Below, one piece after another: positions 17,998-26,441 of a stretch of DNA of 64,000 bases; the stretch's first letter is position 1; each line of letters begins with the position of its first letter. The notes under the pieces are model-generated. The model saw nothing but the letters and a program-made list of their open reading frames with translations, ran no database searches and was not told the origin of the DNA. This DNA is from Flavobacterium panici (GTDB taxonomy: Bacteria > Bacteroidota > Bacteroidia > Flavobacteriales > Flavobacteriaceae): positions 124,001 to 188,000 of the forward strand of contig NZ_CAIJDE010000034.1 of NCBI RefSeq assembly GCF_903819335.1. The letters run 5' to 3'. A program made the position numbers and the translations under genes.

Positions 17998-18005
17998 CAA
18001 AAGTA
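17998..18005 (-). promoter_or_regulatory. Promoter -7 box (TACTTTTG) of small RNA copy 1
   Basis: Exact TAnnTTTG on the minus strand with a TTTGG box about 20 bp upstream, fitting the -33/-7 arrangement of Bacteroidota. Confidence 0.6.
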
Positions 18006-18093
18006 TTGTAGCTTTTCATTTTTACCAAACAAACAGGATAAACGGCAAAAAAAACCGATGAAATGCACAAATTAACCTTTTATTAATACTTTT

Positions 18094-19992
18094 TTAATAC
18101 GCTCTGGCGTCTTTTCCTTCGTAGAAATTCATAAATGCTCGATTTACAACGCGGTTTCCTCCTGGGGTAGGATAATCACCTGTAAAGTACCAGTCTCCTA
18201 AGTTTTTAGGACATGCAATATGTAAGTCTTCTACTTTTTGGAAAATAATTTTTACCTCGGCATTAATTTCCGGAGAACTTAACATCTCGGCAATTTTATC
18301 TGAAATTTCTTCTGGTGTAAATTGATCGTAAATTGCAGTTACATAATTCACAACATCTGTGTCTGCAAAGTTTTCCTGAGCTTTACATTTAGCATAAACT
18401 TCGTCAACAATATGATATAAGTTTCTTTCTTTCAATAACGTTAAAGCAGCTCTAAAGGCAACAAGCCCTTCAAGTTTTGCCATATCGATTCCGTAACAGT
18501 CAGGATAACGAATTTGTGGTGCCGATGAAACAATAACAATACGTTTTGGTTTCAAACGATCCATCATTTTAATGATACTCATTTTTAATGTAGTACCACG
18601 AACAATACTATCGTCAATAATAACCAAATTGTCTTCTGGTTTAATTACACCATAAGTAACATCATAAACGTGAGCAACTAAATCGTCACGACTGCTGTCT
18701 TCAGTAATAAAAGTTCTAAGTTTAGCGTCTTTAATAGCTACTTTTTCTGTACGTATTTTTACAGCTAAAAGCTCTTGAAGCGTTTCTGCAGTAAGTGTAT
18801 TTCTGTTTTCTAGAATATAATTGTTTTTTCTTTGATTTAAGAAATCCTGAGCAGCTTCGACTAAACCATAAAATGAAGTTTCGGCTGTATTTGGAATATA
18901 AGAGAAAACAGTATTATCTGTATCACTGTCAATTGCGTTAAGAACAGCAGGTAGAATTAATTTACCTAAATTTTTACGTTCCTGATAAATTTCAGCATCA
19001 CTTCCTCTTGAAAAATAAATTCTTTCAAACGAACAAGCTTTCTTAACCGTTGGTTCTAAGATTTGATTCATAGAAACTTTTCCATTTTTCTTGATAATCA
19101 AAGCGTGACCCGGATCGATTTCCTGAACACTTTCAAAAGGAACATTAAATACGGTTTGAATAACAGGTCTTTCAGAAGCGACAACGACTACTTCGTCATC
19201 TTGGTAAAAGTAAGCTGGACGAATTCCGGCTGGATCTCTAAAAACAAAAGCATCTCCATGACCTAATAAACCGGCCATTGCATAACCACCATCTAAGTTT
19301 TTAGCAGAACGTGCTAATATTTTTGCAATATCCAAACGCTCAGCAATTACTGGCGAAGCTTCTCTTTTTGAGTAACCTTCGGCTTTACAGTCTTGGTACA
19401 ATTGCATAACTTCTTTGTCTAAGAAGTGACCAATTTTTTCCATTACTGTAACAGTATCTGCCATTTCTTTTGGGTGCTGTCCAAGTTCAACTAAGTTTTC
19501 GAAAAGTTCTTTAACATTCGTCATATTAAAGTTTCCTGCCAAAATCAAGTTACGGTGCATCCAGTTACTTTGACGTAAAAATGGATGAACACTTTCGATG
19601 CTGTTTTTTCCGAAAGTTCCGTAACGAACGTGTCCTAAAAACAATTCGCCAACATATGGAATTTCAGATTTTATTTTTTGAACATCATCACCAATTTCAG
19701 GCTGTGCTTTTAATTCCTCACTGATTCTCTCATTGATTTGTTTAAAAACATCTTGTATTGGCTGCGAATGGTTTGAACGAACTCTGCTGATGTAGCGTTG
19801 TCCAGGCTCAACATCAAGTTTGATGCTTGCAAAACCAGCTCCGTCTTGTCCGCGGTTGTGCTGTTTTTCCATCATCAAATACATTTTCTGAATTCCGTAA
19901 AAAGCAGTTCCGTATTTCTCTTTATAATATTCAAGCGGTTTAAGAAGTCTAACTAAGGCTATACCACATTCGTGTTTTAAAGCGTCGCTCAT
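18094..19992 (-). CDS. purF: Amidophosphoribosyltransferase (long form)
   Basis: A 632-residue class II glutamine amidotransferase joined to a type I phosphoribosyltransferase domain; it makes 5-phosphoribosylamine, the first step of purine synthesis. The likely catalytic Cys is C9 in KHECGIALV (normally exposed by propeptide removal), followed by HNRGQDGAGF and LGHVRYGTFG. The PRPP loop is VIIDDSIVRGTTL. It is longer than E. coli PurF (about 505), as in other Bacteroidota, which carry this extended version. A PfkB kinase gene lies upstream behind a terminator; prs, which supplies its substrate, is 3 kb away. Confidence 0.93.
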   Translation of the reverse strand: MSDALKHECGIALVRLLKPLEYYKEKYGTAFYGIQKMYLMMEKQHNRGQDGAGFASIKLDVEPGQRYISRVRSNHSQPIQDVFKQINERISEELKAQPEIGDDVQKIKSEIPYVGELFLGHVRYGTFGKNSIESVHPFLRQSNWMHRNLILAGNFNMTNVKELFENLVELGQHPKEMADTVTVMEKIGHFLDKEVMQLYQDCKAEGYSKREASPVIAERLDIAKILARSAKNLDGGYAMAGLLGHGDAFVFRDPAGIRPAYFYQDDEVVVVASERPVIQTVFNVPFESVQEIDPGHALIIKKNGKVSMNQILEPTVKKACSFERIYFSRGSDAEIYQERKNLGKLILPAVLNAIDSDTDNTVFSYIPNTAETSFYGLVEAAQDFLNQRKNNYILENRNTLTAETLQELLAVKIRTEKVAIKDAKLRTFITEDSSRDDLVAHVYDVTYGVIKPEDNLVIIDDSIVRGTTLKMSIIKMMDRLKPKRIVIVSSAPQIRYPDCYGIDMAKLEGLVAFRAALTLLKERNLYHIVDEVYAKCKAQENFADTDVVNYVTAIYDQFTPEEISDKIAEMLSSPEINAEVKIIFQKVEDLHIACPKNLGDWYFTGDYPTPGGNRVVNRAFMNFYEGKDARAY

Positions 19993-20040
19993 TGTTTTTT
20001 GTATTTTGTGTTGTTGTAAGTTGTGTGTATTAACGTAATA

Positions 20041-20067
20041 AAAAAAGCCCCGTGTTATCGAGGCTTT
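20041..20067 (-). terminator. Terminator after the PfkB kinase gene
   Basis: On the minus strand a 9-bp stem (AAAGCCTCG against CGGGGCTTT, one U-G pair) with a 6-base loop is followed by T7. The wobble pair shows it is meant for the minus strand. Confidence 0.8.
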
Positions 20068-20073
20068 TGGGCA

Positions 20074-20997
20074 TTATATTTCTATGTCAAACTGAGTTAA
20101 CGACTTAAATTGCTGTAATCGAATCGCTACTTCTGCTTTGCTTAATGTTTCCATCCTTTCAGTTCCAAATTTCTCCACGCAGAACGAAGCTAAATTTGAA
20201 CCGTAAATAATTGCATTTTTCAAATTGTTAAACGAAATGTTTTCGCTTTGTGCAATGAATCCAGAAAATCCTCCTGCAAACGTGTCTCCGGCTCCGGTTG
20301 GGTCAAAAACATCTTCAAGCGGTAAAGCTGGTGCAAAGAATACCTCTCTGTTGTGGAATAAAAGCGCGCCGTGTTCTCCTTTTTTGATCACAACATATTT
20401 TGGTCCCATATCCTGGATTTTAGCTGCTGCTTTTACTAATGAATATTCACCAGAAAGTTGTCTTGCTTCTTCGTCATTGATTGTAATAACATCTACACGT
20501 TTAATAACGTCTAATAATTCTGGAAGAGCACAGTCCATCCAAAAGTTCATTGTATCTAAAACAACTAATTTTGGTTTTTTCTCTAATTGATCTAAAACGC
20601 TGCTTTGTACTAACGGATGTAAATTTCCTAACATTACAACATCAGCATCTTTGTAGTTTTGAGGAACTTTTGGCTGAAAATCAGCTAAAACGTTTAACTC
20701 AGTTACTAATGTATCTCTAGAATTTAAATCATTGTGGTATAAACCGCTCCAAAAAAACGTTTTACCGCCTTTTACAATTTCGATACCAGAGATATCAATA
20801 TTTTTTGAAGTTAATAAGTCTAAATGTTCTTGAGGAAAATCATCGCCAACTACAGAAACTATGGCCGATTGCAAGTTGAAAAATGAAGCTGATAAACCAA
20901 TGTACGTTGCAGCACCACCTAAAATTTTATCTGTTTTTCCGAAAGGAGTTTCAATCGCGTCGAAAGCAACCGTTCCAACAATCAATAATTTATTCAT
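20074..20997 (-). CDS. PfkB/ribokinase-family sugar kinase
   Basis: A 307-residue cytoplasmic kinase. The N-terminal GGAATYIGLSAS segment binds the sugar, and the C-terminal signature DPTGAGDTFAGGF holds the anion hole and catalytic base D238. Length and motifs fit adenosine/ribo/fructokinase relatives in which the exact substrate cannot be read from motifs. It sits just upstream of purF on the same strand but is separated by a terminator, so the link to purine metabolism is only positional. It has its own TATCTTTG promoter at 21021-21028. Confidence 0.88.
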   Translation of the reverse strand: MNKLLIVGTVAFDAIETPFGKTDKILGGAATYIGLSASFFNLQSAIVSVVGDDFPQEHLDLLTSKNIDISGIEIVKGGKTFFWSGLYHNDLNSRDTLVTELNVLADFQPKVPQNYKDADVVMLGNLHPLVQSSVLDQLEKKPKLVVLDTMNFWMDCALPELLDVIKRVDVITINDEEARQLSGEYSLVKAAAKIQDMGPKYVVIKKGEHGALLFHNREVFFAPALPLEDVFDPTGAGDTFAGGFSGFIAQSENISFNNLKNAIIYGSNLASFCVEKFGTERMETLSKAEVAIRLQQFKSLTQFDIEI

Positions 20998-21020
20998 TTT
21001 ATGAATTTCGAATTAGGGTG

Positions 21021-21028
21021 CAAAGATA
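21021..21028 (-). promoter_or_regulatory. Promoter -7 box (TATCTTTG) of the PfkB kinase
   Basis: Exact TAnnTTTG on the minus strand with a TTG about 20 bp upstream; predicted leader of about 18 bases. Confidence 0.6.
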
Positions 21029-21205
21029 CTCTATAAGTTACAATCTTGCAACGGTTTAGGTTCTCAAAATTTTCTTAAAAAAAAGATATCGATTTCGGGT
21101 CTAATTCTATTGTAAATGAATGAATTATATTTAGTTTTCTGGAGTGCTTAAAATATGTTTTCCGGATTTAAATCGCAAGTTTTATTTTGAAAAAAAATCA
21201 AGATT

Positions 21206-21547
21206 TTATCGAAGTCTTTTAAATGAAGAAACTTTTCTTTTTCCACTTAAAACGCCAAGAATTGTAATGTGATTGTTTTTTATTTTAAATATAATGAGCC
21301 AAGTTTTATATGTAGCTTCCCTGTAAATCTTGGTTTTAGTTGGCAAGTTTTCACATTGAGAATAAATCAAAGGATTCTGAATTATTTTATTCATTGCTTT
21401 ATTTATTCCATTACCAATTTTAATCGCATTTAATGGTTGAAGTTTTTCGAAAGCAATATAATCAACAATTTCTTCTAAAGTTTGAAAATAATTTTCAGAT
21501 ATATCTATCGTATATTGTTTTGAATTTTCAGCTTTTTCTCTTCCCAT
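21206..21547 (-). CDS. Type II toxin, RelE/ParE superfamily
   Basis: A 113-residue basic protein. After a short lead the ParE/RelE pattern appears: YTIDISENYFQTLEEIVDYI, a helix pair ending NPLIYSQCE, then YREATYKTWLIIFKIKNNHITILGVL and a basic tail RKVSSFKRLR. Its start overlaps the preceding antitoxin frame by 43 bp, typical of coupled toxin-antitoxin pairs. The molecular target is not evident. Confidence 0.8.
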   Translation of the reverse strand: MGREKAENSKQYTIDISENYFQTLEEIVDYIAFEKLQPLNAIKIGNGINKAMNKIIQNPLIYSQCENLPTKTKIYREATYKTWLIIFKIKNNHITILGVLSGKRKVSSFKRLR

Positions 21548-21765
21548 TTTTCATTAAACATTTCTAGAGACATCGTTGGGGATTTTTCAGCAACTTTTAT
21601 CCATTCCATTAAATCTTCTTTAGATAAATTGCTTTCAATTTGATCATTTTCATCTTCAAAATCAATAGATACTTTTAATGCTTTTCCAACATAATTCTTT
21701 GGAATCTCAAAAGAAAGATTCACAATTTTATCTTTAGGAATAATGGTTTTCTGTATCATTTTCAT
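21505..21765 (-). CDS. Putative antitoxin of the RelE/ParE pair
   Basis: An 86-residue protein with a short beta-rich N-terminus (MIQKTIIPKDKIVNLSFEIP), an acidic middle (IDFEDENDQIESNLSKEDL) and a C-terminal helix (SLEMFNEKWEEKKLK) of the kind that binds a toxin. The start at 21765 is chosen because the promoter box TAACTTTG lies at 21783-21790 and the transcript would start near 21776, which rules out the longer frame up to 21846. The family is not clear to me; the role is inferred from the overlap with the toxin gene. Confidence 0.7.
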   Translation of the reverse strand: MKMIQKTIIPKDKIVNLSFEIPKNYVGKALKVSIDFEDENDQIESNLSKEDLMEWIKVAEKSPTMSLEMFNEKWEEKKLKIQNNIR

Positions 21766-21782
21766 GAATTTAATGAACTTTA

Positions 21783-21790
21783 CAAAGTTA
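21783..21790 (-). promoter_or_regulatory. Promoter -7 box (TAACTTTG) of the second TA pair
   Basis: Exact TAnnTTTG on the minus strand, 17 bp before the chosen antitoxin start. Confidence 0.55.
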
Positions 21791-21935
21791 TGATAAATAA
21801 ATTCATCATTGTTGATATAATTTTTTTTAACAATCTTATAGCTCAAACTTCTTATAAAAAGAATTTTTAAAAAGCTTAAAACATGTTGTAGTTGCTATTA
21901 GCGATATTTCCCATCTTTTTTCATTTGTAATTCTT

Positions 21936-22838
21936 TCATTTATCTATATTTTTAATCCAATTGATCGCATCCTTCATAGGCTCTTCAGAGTCTGAAAATG
22001 CAGTATTGTGTCCCAAGTTTGGAAATAATTTATATTCATAAGGATTTCCTTTAGATTTCAATTTGTTAAGATATTCGATTGATAGATTCGCAGGTACTTG
22101 AATATCTTTGCCTCCATAAATCCAGAATCCTGGAATTGATAATTTAGAAAGAATGTCGTTTGGATTTGTATCAATGAATTCATATTTATCAGGATCGTTG
22201 AATACATGCTTTCTCGCTTCTTCTTCGGAGTGTGTTTCCCAAAATTTTTTATGTCCATTTGTATAAAATTGGAATCTCAATTGCTCTTTAACTGTTATAA
22301 GGGCTCCGCTGAAGATTGTCATAAATTTAACTTTCTTATTTTTCTCTGCCGTCAATGGAATTATCCATCCAGCTTGGCTACCGCCTATTAAACCAATAGG
22401 TATTTTATTATTTGACAAGGATTTAGATAAAGTATTTACAGCAGCGCTAGCATCTAAAGACAAAAGATTTAGATTGGAGAAATCAACATTGTTAGTTCCT
22501 ACTTCAGGTCCAGCATATACACCAGCTGATTCGCCGACACCACGCTTATCATACGTTAAAACTGCAATTCCGTTGTTGGCTAGAATTGTAGCAAAGTTTA
22601 TCATTCTTTTTTCTTGCCCAGATCCATGAACAATCACAACAGCTGCCTGTATATTGTTAGGTGTAAAAATAGTTCCGGCGAGTGAAACTCCTTCGCTAAC
22701 AAATTTTATTTCCTTAATTGTAAAGTTTGGTGCAATTGCTGATACATAACTAGTGAAAAACAATAGGATTAAGAAATAATACTGGCGTATTTTTTTTGCT
22801 CTTATAATGCTTTTAAAAAATACCAGTTTATTTTTCAT
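21936..22838 (-). CDS. Exported alpha/beta hydrolase
   Basis: A 300-residue protein with an N-terminal export signal or membrane anchor (about residues 18-35). The hydrolase core shows the oxyanion motif VHGSGQEK (71-74 is HGSG), the YDKRGVGES strand and the nucleophile elbow GGSQAG with S154; a late Asp (GGKDIQVP) and His (NLGHNTAF) complete the triad. It resembles acyl-CoA thioesterase/dienelactone-hydrolase-like esterases, but the substrate is unknown. It stands alone between the TA pair and the sigma factor operon. Confidence 0.85.
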   Translation of the reverse strand: MKNKLVFFKSIIRAKKIRQYYFLILLFFTSYVSAIAPNFTIKEIKFVSEGVSLAGTIFTPNNIQAAVVIVHGSGQEKRMINFATILANNGIAVLTYDKRGVGESAGVYAGPEVGTNNVDFSNLNLLSLDASAAVNTLSKSLSNNKIPIGLIGGSQAGWIIPLTAEKNKKVKFMTIFSGALITVKEQLRFQFYTNGHKKFWETHSEEEARKHVFNDPDKYEFIDTNPNDILSKLSIPGFWIYGGKDIQVPANLSIEYLNKLKSKGNPYEYKLFPNLGHNTAFSDSEEPMKDAINWIKNIDK

Positions 22839-22891
22839 TTTTTTAAATCTTGATTAAATAAATTGCTTTTGCTTTCATTTCTTGAGTTAAT

Positions 22892-23296
22892 CTACAACTG
22901 ATACTTCTTATCAAAATAATTCTTCAAAACCCCAACCTGAACTAAAATCATAAAAGGAACAATCAAAAATGCGTACAAAATATTTTTCGAAAAATGAATT
23001 CCTGAAAATGCTGTTGAAATTTTATTAGAATATAATTTTCCAATTTCATCGATTTTCAAATTGTTTTCTGAAACTGAAAAAAGAGAAATATAAATCACTA
23101 ATGCTGCTACAGCCAATCCGATAAAAATCCAAACCGATTTAGAAATTAAAGGTTTGTATACTTTGATTTTTTTCTCTTCTAATAATTCGACTTTTGCCAT
23201 TATTTTTGAGGTAAAATCTATTGATGGCGACTGCAGTTTTTCTTCGGCCATCATTTTTTCAATAAGCTGCTCTATATTTTTATCGCTCTCTTTCAT
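22892..23296 (-). CDS. Putative anti-sigma factor, membrane protein
   Basis: A 134-residue protein: an N-terminal cytoplasmic segment (MKESDKNIEQLIEKMMAEE), a transmembrane helix at about 50-70 (WIFIGLAVAALVIYISLF) and a second at about 105-125. Its start overlaps the sigma factor 3' end by 17 bp, so the two are translationally coupled. The arrangement (ECF sigma followed by a small membrane protein) strongly suggests it holds the sigma factor at the membrane. It has no zinc-binding HxxxCxxC motif. Confidence 0.75.
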   Translation of the reverse strand: MKESDKNIEQLIEKMMAEEKLQSPSIDFTSKIMAKVELLEEKKIKVYKPLISKSVWIFIGLAVAALVIYISLFSVSENNLKIDEIGKLYSNKISTAFSGIHFSKNILYAFLIVPFMILVQVGVLKNYFDKKYQL

Positions 23297-23867
23297 AACA
23301 TTCTATTATTTCAGGTTCTAACTGCTGTCTCAAAATTACGGCTAATTTTTGTCGGCTTCTAAATAATTTTACTTTCGCATTATTTGCGGATATATTCATG
23401 ATCTTTCCAATTTCTTCTAAATTTTGATCATCAAAATAAAATAAAGTTAAAAGGAATTTTTCATCACTTGGTAACAAATTTAAACATTTTTGAATGGTTT
23501 GCTTTCGTTCTTTGTCTTCTAAAGCGCTTAAAGCAGTATCCATTGTTTTTATTAAATGAGATGAAAAATCATCTATCGAAATATTAAAATCATCTTTTTT
23601 ACTTTTCTTTAATCTGTCCAGACAAGTATTATAAGCAATCTTATAAATCCAGGTCGAAAATTTAGATTCACCTTTAAATTTATTCAATGAACTATAAATC
23701 TTAATAAATGTATCTTGTGAAACTTCTTCTGCTTCTTCTCGATTTTTAACCATTTTGAGTGCCAAAGTAAAAATCATATCCTTATAACGATCCACCAGAA
23801 CGGCAAACGCATTTGTCTCGCCCTGCAGAACTTTATCGATATAATGTTGATCACTTATTGTACTCAT
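23280..23867 (-). CDS. ECF-type RNA polymerase sigma factor
   Basis: A 195-residue sigma-70 family protein with region 2 (FAVLVDRYKDMIFTLALKMV, then EEAEEVSQDTFIKIY) and region 4 (LLPSDEKFLLTLFYFDDQNLEEIGKIM, HTH). It probably activates its own gene and the divergent DUF6249 gene: both have GTAACC-N16-CGTC upstream, an ECF-style promoter. Its own start codon lies only about 10 bp after the CGTC box, so its message is nearly leaderless. The signal it answers is unknown. Confidence 0.92.
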   Translation of the reverse strand: MSTISDQHYIDKVLQGETNAFAVLVDRYKDMIFTLALKMVKNREEAEEVSQDTFIKIYSSLNKFKGESKFSTWIYKIAYNTCLDRLKKSKKDDFNISIDDFSSHLIKTMDTALSALEDKERKQTIQKCLNLLPSDEKFLLTLFYFDDQNLEEIGKIMNISANNAKVKLFRSRQKLAVILRQQLEPEIIECYERER

Positions 23868-23876
23868 ATTATATAG

Positions 23877-23902
23877 GACGACAGTTTGTTTAATTAGGTT
23901 AC
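23877..23902 (-). promoter_or_regulatory. ECF sigma promoter (GTAACC-N16-CGTC), minus strand
   Basis: -35 GTAACC at 23897-23902 and -10 CGTC at 23877-23880 with 16 bp between. The same boxes and spacing occur in front of the divergent gene at 24235, which indicates autoregulation by the adjacent sigma factor. Confidence 0.75.
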
Positions 23903-24172
23903 AAGAAATTTAAAATAAATTCTATTTTTTTTTGAAAGAACAAATTCTAAATGGAAATTTCAATATTAAAATTCCAAATTCCAATTTTGTTATATATACA
24001 TATATATAAGTATAGAACTTTGTCAAAAATTTATATTCACAATTTGTTCACGTATTCTTGTCATTTCGACTCGTATTTGTTACTAAATACTTTTAATAAA
24101 TCTCAAAATTAACTGATAATCAGTAGGTTTTGGGATTTGGAATTAAAAATTTTAAATTTTTTTAATTTTCTT
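23903..24172. other. AT-rich divergent intergenic region
   Basis: The region between the two ECF promoters is very AT-rich and holds no credible gene. It contains an alternating TATATA stretch (about 23991-24015), several AATTCCAATTT-type half repeats and a partial hairpin; I see nothing else in it. Confidence 0.6.
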
Positions 24173-24198
24173 GTAACCTCAATTTAAAAAGCCTCGTC
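24173..24198 (+). promoter_or_regulatory. ECF sigma promoter (GTAACC-N16-CGTC), plus strand
   Basis: -35 GTAACC at 24173-24178 and -10 CGTC at 24195-24198, 16 bp apart, preceded by TCTTGT as in the minus-strand copy. It drives the DUF6249 gene. Confidence 0.75.
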
Positions 24199-24234
24199 AT
24201 ATGGAGTATCAATCAATTAAAAAAATATAAAATT

Positions 24235-24582
24235 ATGGGACCAGAAATTTTAGTACCACTTAGCTTTTTTGCAATGATCTTCGGGATCGTTTATTTAGTT
24301 TACTCAACAAGAAACAGAGAGCGTTTAGCACTTATAGAAAAAGGTGTTGATGCTAGTATCTTTTTACAAGCAAAAAAAAATGGAGTCTCGCCTTGGAAAA
24401 TACTTGTTGTAAATCTGGCATTTTTATTAATAGGAAGTGGCGTTGGAATTTTTCTTGCTTTATTGATTACAACTTACACTTCACTAAATGACGGAGCGGT
24501 TTATCCTTCAATTATTTTTATAATGGCAGGAATTGGACTTTTGACTGGATTTAAAACAGCAAAAGATTTGGATAAAGAGTAG
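24235..24582 (+). CDS. DUF6249-like inner-membrane protein
   Basis: A 115-residue protein with three hydrophobic segments: about 4-22, 54-77 and 91-108. Between the first two is a basic juxtamembrane stretch (STRNRERLALIEKGVDASIFL), the recognisable part of DUF6249 proteins found near ECF sigma factors in Bacteroidota. It is transcribed from an ECF promoter facing the sigma/anti-sigma operon, so it is a likely member of that regulon. Molecular role unknown. Confidence 0.75.
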   Translation: MGPEILVPLSFFAMIFGIVYLVYSTRNRERLALIEKGVDASIFLQAKKNGVSPWKILVVNLAFLLIGSGVGIFLALLITTYTSLNDGAVYPSIIFIMAGIGLLTGFKTAKDLDKE

Positions 24583-24613
24583 CAGAGTTTGTAAAGATTT
24601 TAAGTTAGTAATT

Positions 24614-24656
24614 AAAAACGCGTTTAAAGCAATTGTTTTAAACGCGTTTTTGTTAT
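24614..24656. terminator. Bidirectional terminator (AAACGCGTTT stem)
   Basis: A 14-bp perfect stem (AAAACGCGTTTAAA against TTTAAACGCGTTTT) between the convergent DUF6249 and rnhA genes, with A/T runs on both sides. Confidence 0.85.
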
Positions 24657-25132
24657 TCTTTAGATCCAATAGTTTCGTAATAAACATCTACAGAAAGCTT
24701 TGGCTGTGCTGATGCCATAACAGCAAGTTCGTCGCAGCGTTCGTTTTGTGGATGATTATTGTGACCTTTTATCCATTTAAAATCTACTTGATGTTTACGA
24801 TAAATAATTAAAAAGCGTTTCCATAAATCGGGATTTTTTCTACCGGCAAATTTCTTTTTCTCCCAGCCTAAAACCCATTTTTTTTCAACAGAATCCACTA
24901 CATATTTAGAATCAGAAATTACAAGGACTTTCATATTTGGCTTTTTAAGTTTTTCTAAACCAACAATTACAGCCAGAAGTTCCATTCTGTTATTAGTAGT
25001 AAGACGAAAACCTTCGTAAAATTCTTTTTTATGCGGAGTTCCCACTAATTCCATGACCACGCCATAGCCGCCATTTCCCGGATTTCCTTTTGCGGCGCCA
25101 TCTGTATATATATGTACTTCGTGTTGGGTCAT
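24653..25132 (-). CDS. rnhA: Ribonuclease HI
   Basis: A 159-residue enzyme that cuts the RNA strand of RNA-DNA hybrids. All four catalytic acids are visible: D11 in YTDGAAKGNPG, E51 in RMELLAV, D74 in VISDSKYVVD and D134 in ERCDELA, with a conserved His in IKGHNNH. Length is standard. The 150-bp region upstream holds ATATAAGT-type repeats (25148-25170, 25258-25280) and no clear promoter box. Confidence 0.96.
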   Translation of the reverse strand: MTQHEVHIYTDGAAKGNPGNGGYGVVMELVGTPHKKEFYEGFRLTTNNRMELLAVIVGLEKLKKPNMKVLVISDSKYVVDSVEKKWVLGWEKKKFAGRKNPDLWKRFLIIYRKHQVDFKWIKGHNNHPQNERCDELAVMASAQPKLSVDVYYETIGSKE

Positions 25133-25283
25133 TTTATTTTTTTGTTAACCATATAAGTTATATAAGTCCATTTAAAATATTGTCTTATATTTCTTAGGTT
25201 ATTAAAAGTTCATTCTAATTTTTAGTATTTCTTATCTAGTTTTAAACGCCAGCCTTAAATTATCTTATATAACTTAATATGGT

Positions 25284-25862
25284 TTAAATTTTAGAATCTG
25301 AATCTTCAAGTATTCTATGAATAATCTCAGGAAAATGTTTTTGTTCTAATTCATGAATCTTTTCAGCCACCGTTTCAGGAGTATCTTCATCAGTTAAAAC
25401 AACATTTTGCTGAAATATGATACCGCCTTCATCATAATTTTCGTTTACATAATGAATAGAGATTCCGGTTTCTTTTTCCTTATTATTAACTATCGCCCTG
25501 TGTATATGCATTCCGTACATTCCTTTGCCTCCATATTTAGGTAAAAGTGCAGGATGAATGTTGATTATTTTGTTTGGATACTGCTCAATTATGTTTTCAG
25601 GAAATTTCAACAAAAAACCAGCAAGAACTATCAAATCCGGGTCGATTTTTTGTATTTTTTGTAATACGTTTCGCTCTAAAAGTTCGTTTTTTTCGAAAAT
25701 TTCGACTGGAATTTGATGATTTTTTGCTCTTTCAATAACTTTTGCCGAAGCATTATTTGTAAAAACCGAAACGACCTTTGCAATTTCAATGTTCGAAAAA
25801 TATTTTATAATGTTTTCTGCGTTAGTTCCTGATCCTGAGGCAAAAACGATAATTTTTTTCAT
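25284..25862 (-). CDS. purN: Phosphoribosylglycinamide formyltransferase
   Basis: A 192-residue enzyme that transfers a formyl group from 10-formyltetrahydrofolate to GAR, the third step of purine synthesis. Visible are the phosphate loop ASGSGTNAENI, the catalytic NIHPALLPKYGG (Asn-His) and the Asp in NYDEGGIIFQ. The ATG at 25862 (MKKIIVFASGSG) is chosen because the frame above it is a hydrophobic AT-rich extension that no homologue has. It is divergent from acpP. Confidence 0.94.
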   Translation of the reverse strand: MKKIIVFASGSGTNAENIIKYFSNIEIAKVVSVFTNNASAKVIERAKNHQIPVEIFEKNELLERNVLQKIQKIDPDLIVLAGFLLKFPENIIEQYPNKIINIHPALLPKYGGKGMYGMHIHRAIVNNKEKETGISIHYVNENYDEGGIIFQQNVVLTDEDTPETVAEKIHELEQKHFPEIIHRILEDSDSKI

Positions 25863-25999
25863 AATAGAATTTATTTTGAGAATGCAAAAAACGGAATAAA
25901 AATCGAAAATAAATAGCTTTAAAAGACCTTTCTTGAAATTAATTTTATAAATTAGTGTCACATTTATAAACTAAATAGTTGTTTTAAAATAAAGTTTTT

Positions 26000-26007
26000 T
26001 ATTTTTG
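26000..26007 (+). promoter_or_regulatory. acpP promoter -7 box (TATTTTTG)
   Basis: Exact TAnnTTTG match, 30 bp before the acpP ATG. Confidence 0.6.
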
Positions 26008-26037
26008 CCAACAAATTAAATTCTAAAATTAAAGATT

Positions 26038-26274
26038 ATGTCAGACATTGCATCAAGAGTAAAAGCGATTATCGTAGACAAATTAGGTGTTGACGAAAAC
26101 GAAGTTGTAACAGAAGCAAGCTTCACTAATGATTTGGGAGCTGACTCATTAGACACTGTTGAGCTTATTATGGAATTCGAAAAAGAATTTGATATTCAAA
26201 TTCCAGACGATCAAGCAGAAAACATTGCTACTGTAGGTCAAGCTATTTCTTATATCGAGGAAGCTAAAAAATAA
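26038..26274 (+). CDS. acpP: Acyl carrier protein
   Basis: A 78-residue acidic protein carrying fatty acyl intermediates on a 4'-phosphopantetheine arm. The attachment site is S37 in [13 protein letters not shown]. Length and helix pattern are those of bacterial fatty acid synthesis ACP. It is followed by a terminator and then by fabF, the enzyme that uses it. Confidence 0.97.
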   Translation: MSDIASRVKAIIVDKLGVDENEVVTEASFTNDLGADSLDTVELIMEFEKEFDIQIPDDQAENIATVGQAISYIEEAKK

Positions 26275-26281
26275 TAATACC

Positions 26282-26377
26282 ACACCCGAATTTTAAAAAT
26301 TCCAAAGTTTGAATGTCCAAATTCCAAAATTGGAATTTGTTTTTTTTAAAAAATTGGAATTTCTAGAAATCGGGTGT
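26282..26377 (+). terminator. Terminator and large stem region between acpP and fabF
   Basis: A perfect 9-bp hairpin (AAATTCCAA against TTGGAATTT, 26319-26338) is followed by a T8 run and acts as a terminator for acpP. It is enclosed by a longer stem, ACACCCGA (26282-26289) with TCGGGTGT (26370-26377), also followed by a T-rich tract. Nested folds of this kind can partly end transcription so that acpP is made in excess over fabF. Confidence 0.7.
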
Positions 26378-26441
26378 TATTATTTTTTTAAATTTAAATT
26401 TCGATTGATTTTCAATCAAAAAGATATATTTATATTGTAAT

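Noticed and set aside
21766..21846. Longer N-terminus for the second antitoxin
   Set aside because: It would lie upstream of the predicted transcript start from the box at 21783-21790.
23991..24015. Alternating TATATA stretch as an origin or special element
   Set aside because: Short AT alternation is expected in such an AT-rich intergenic region and has no accompanying boxes.
25863..25961. Longer N-terminus for purN
   Set aside because: The added residues are AT-driven hydrophobic text that no homologue has; the phosphate loop begins just after ATG 25862.
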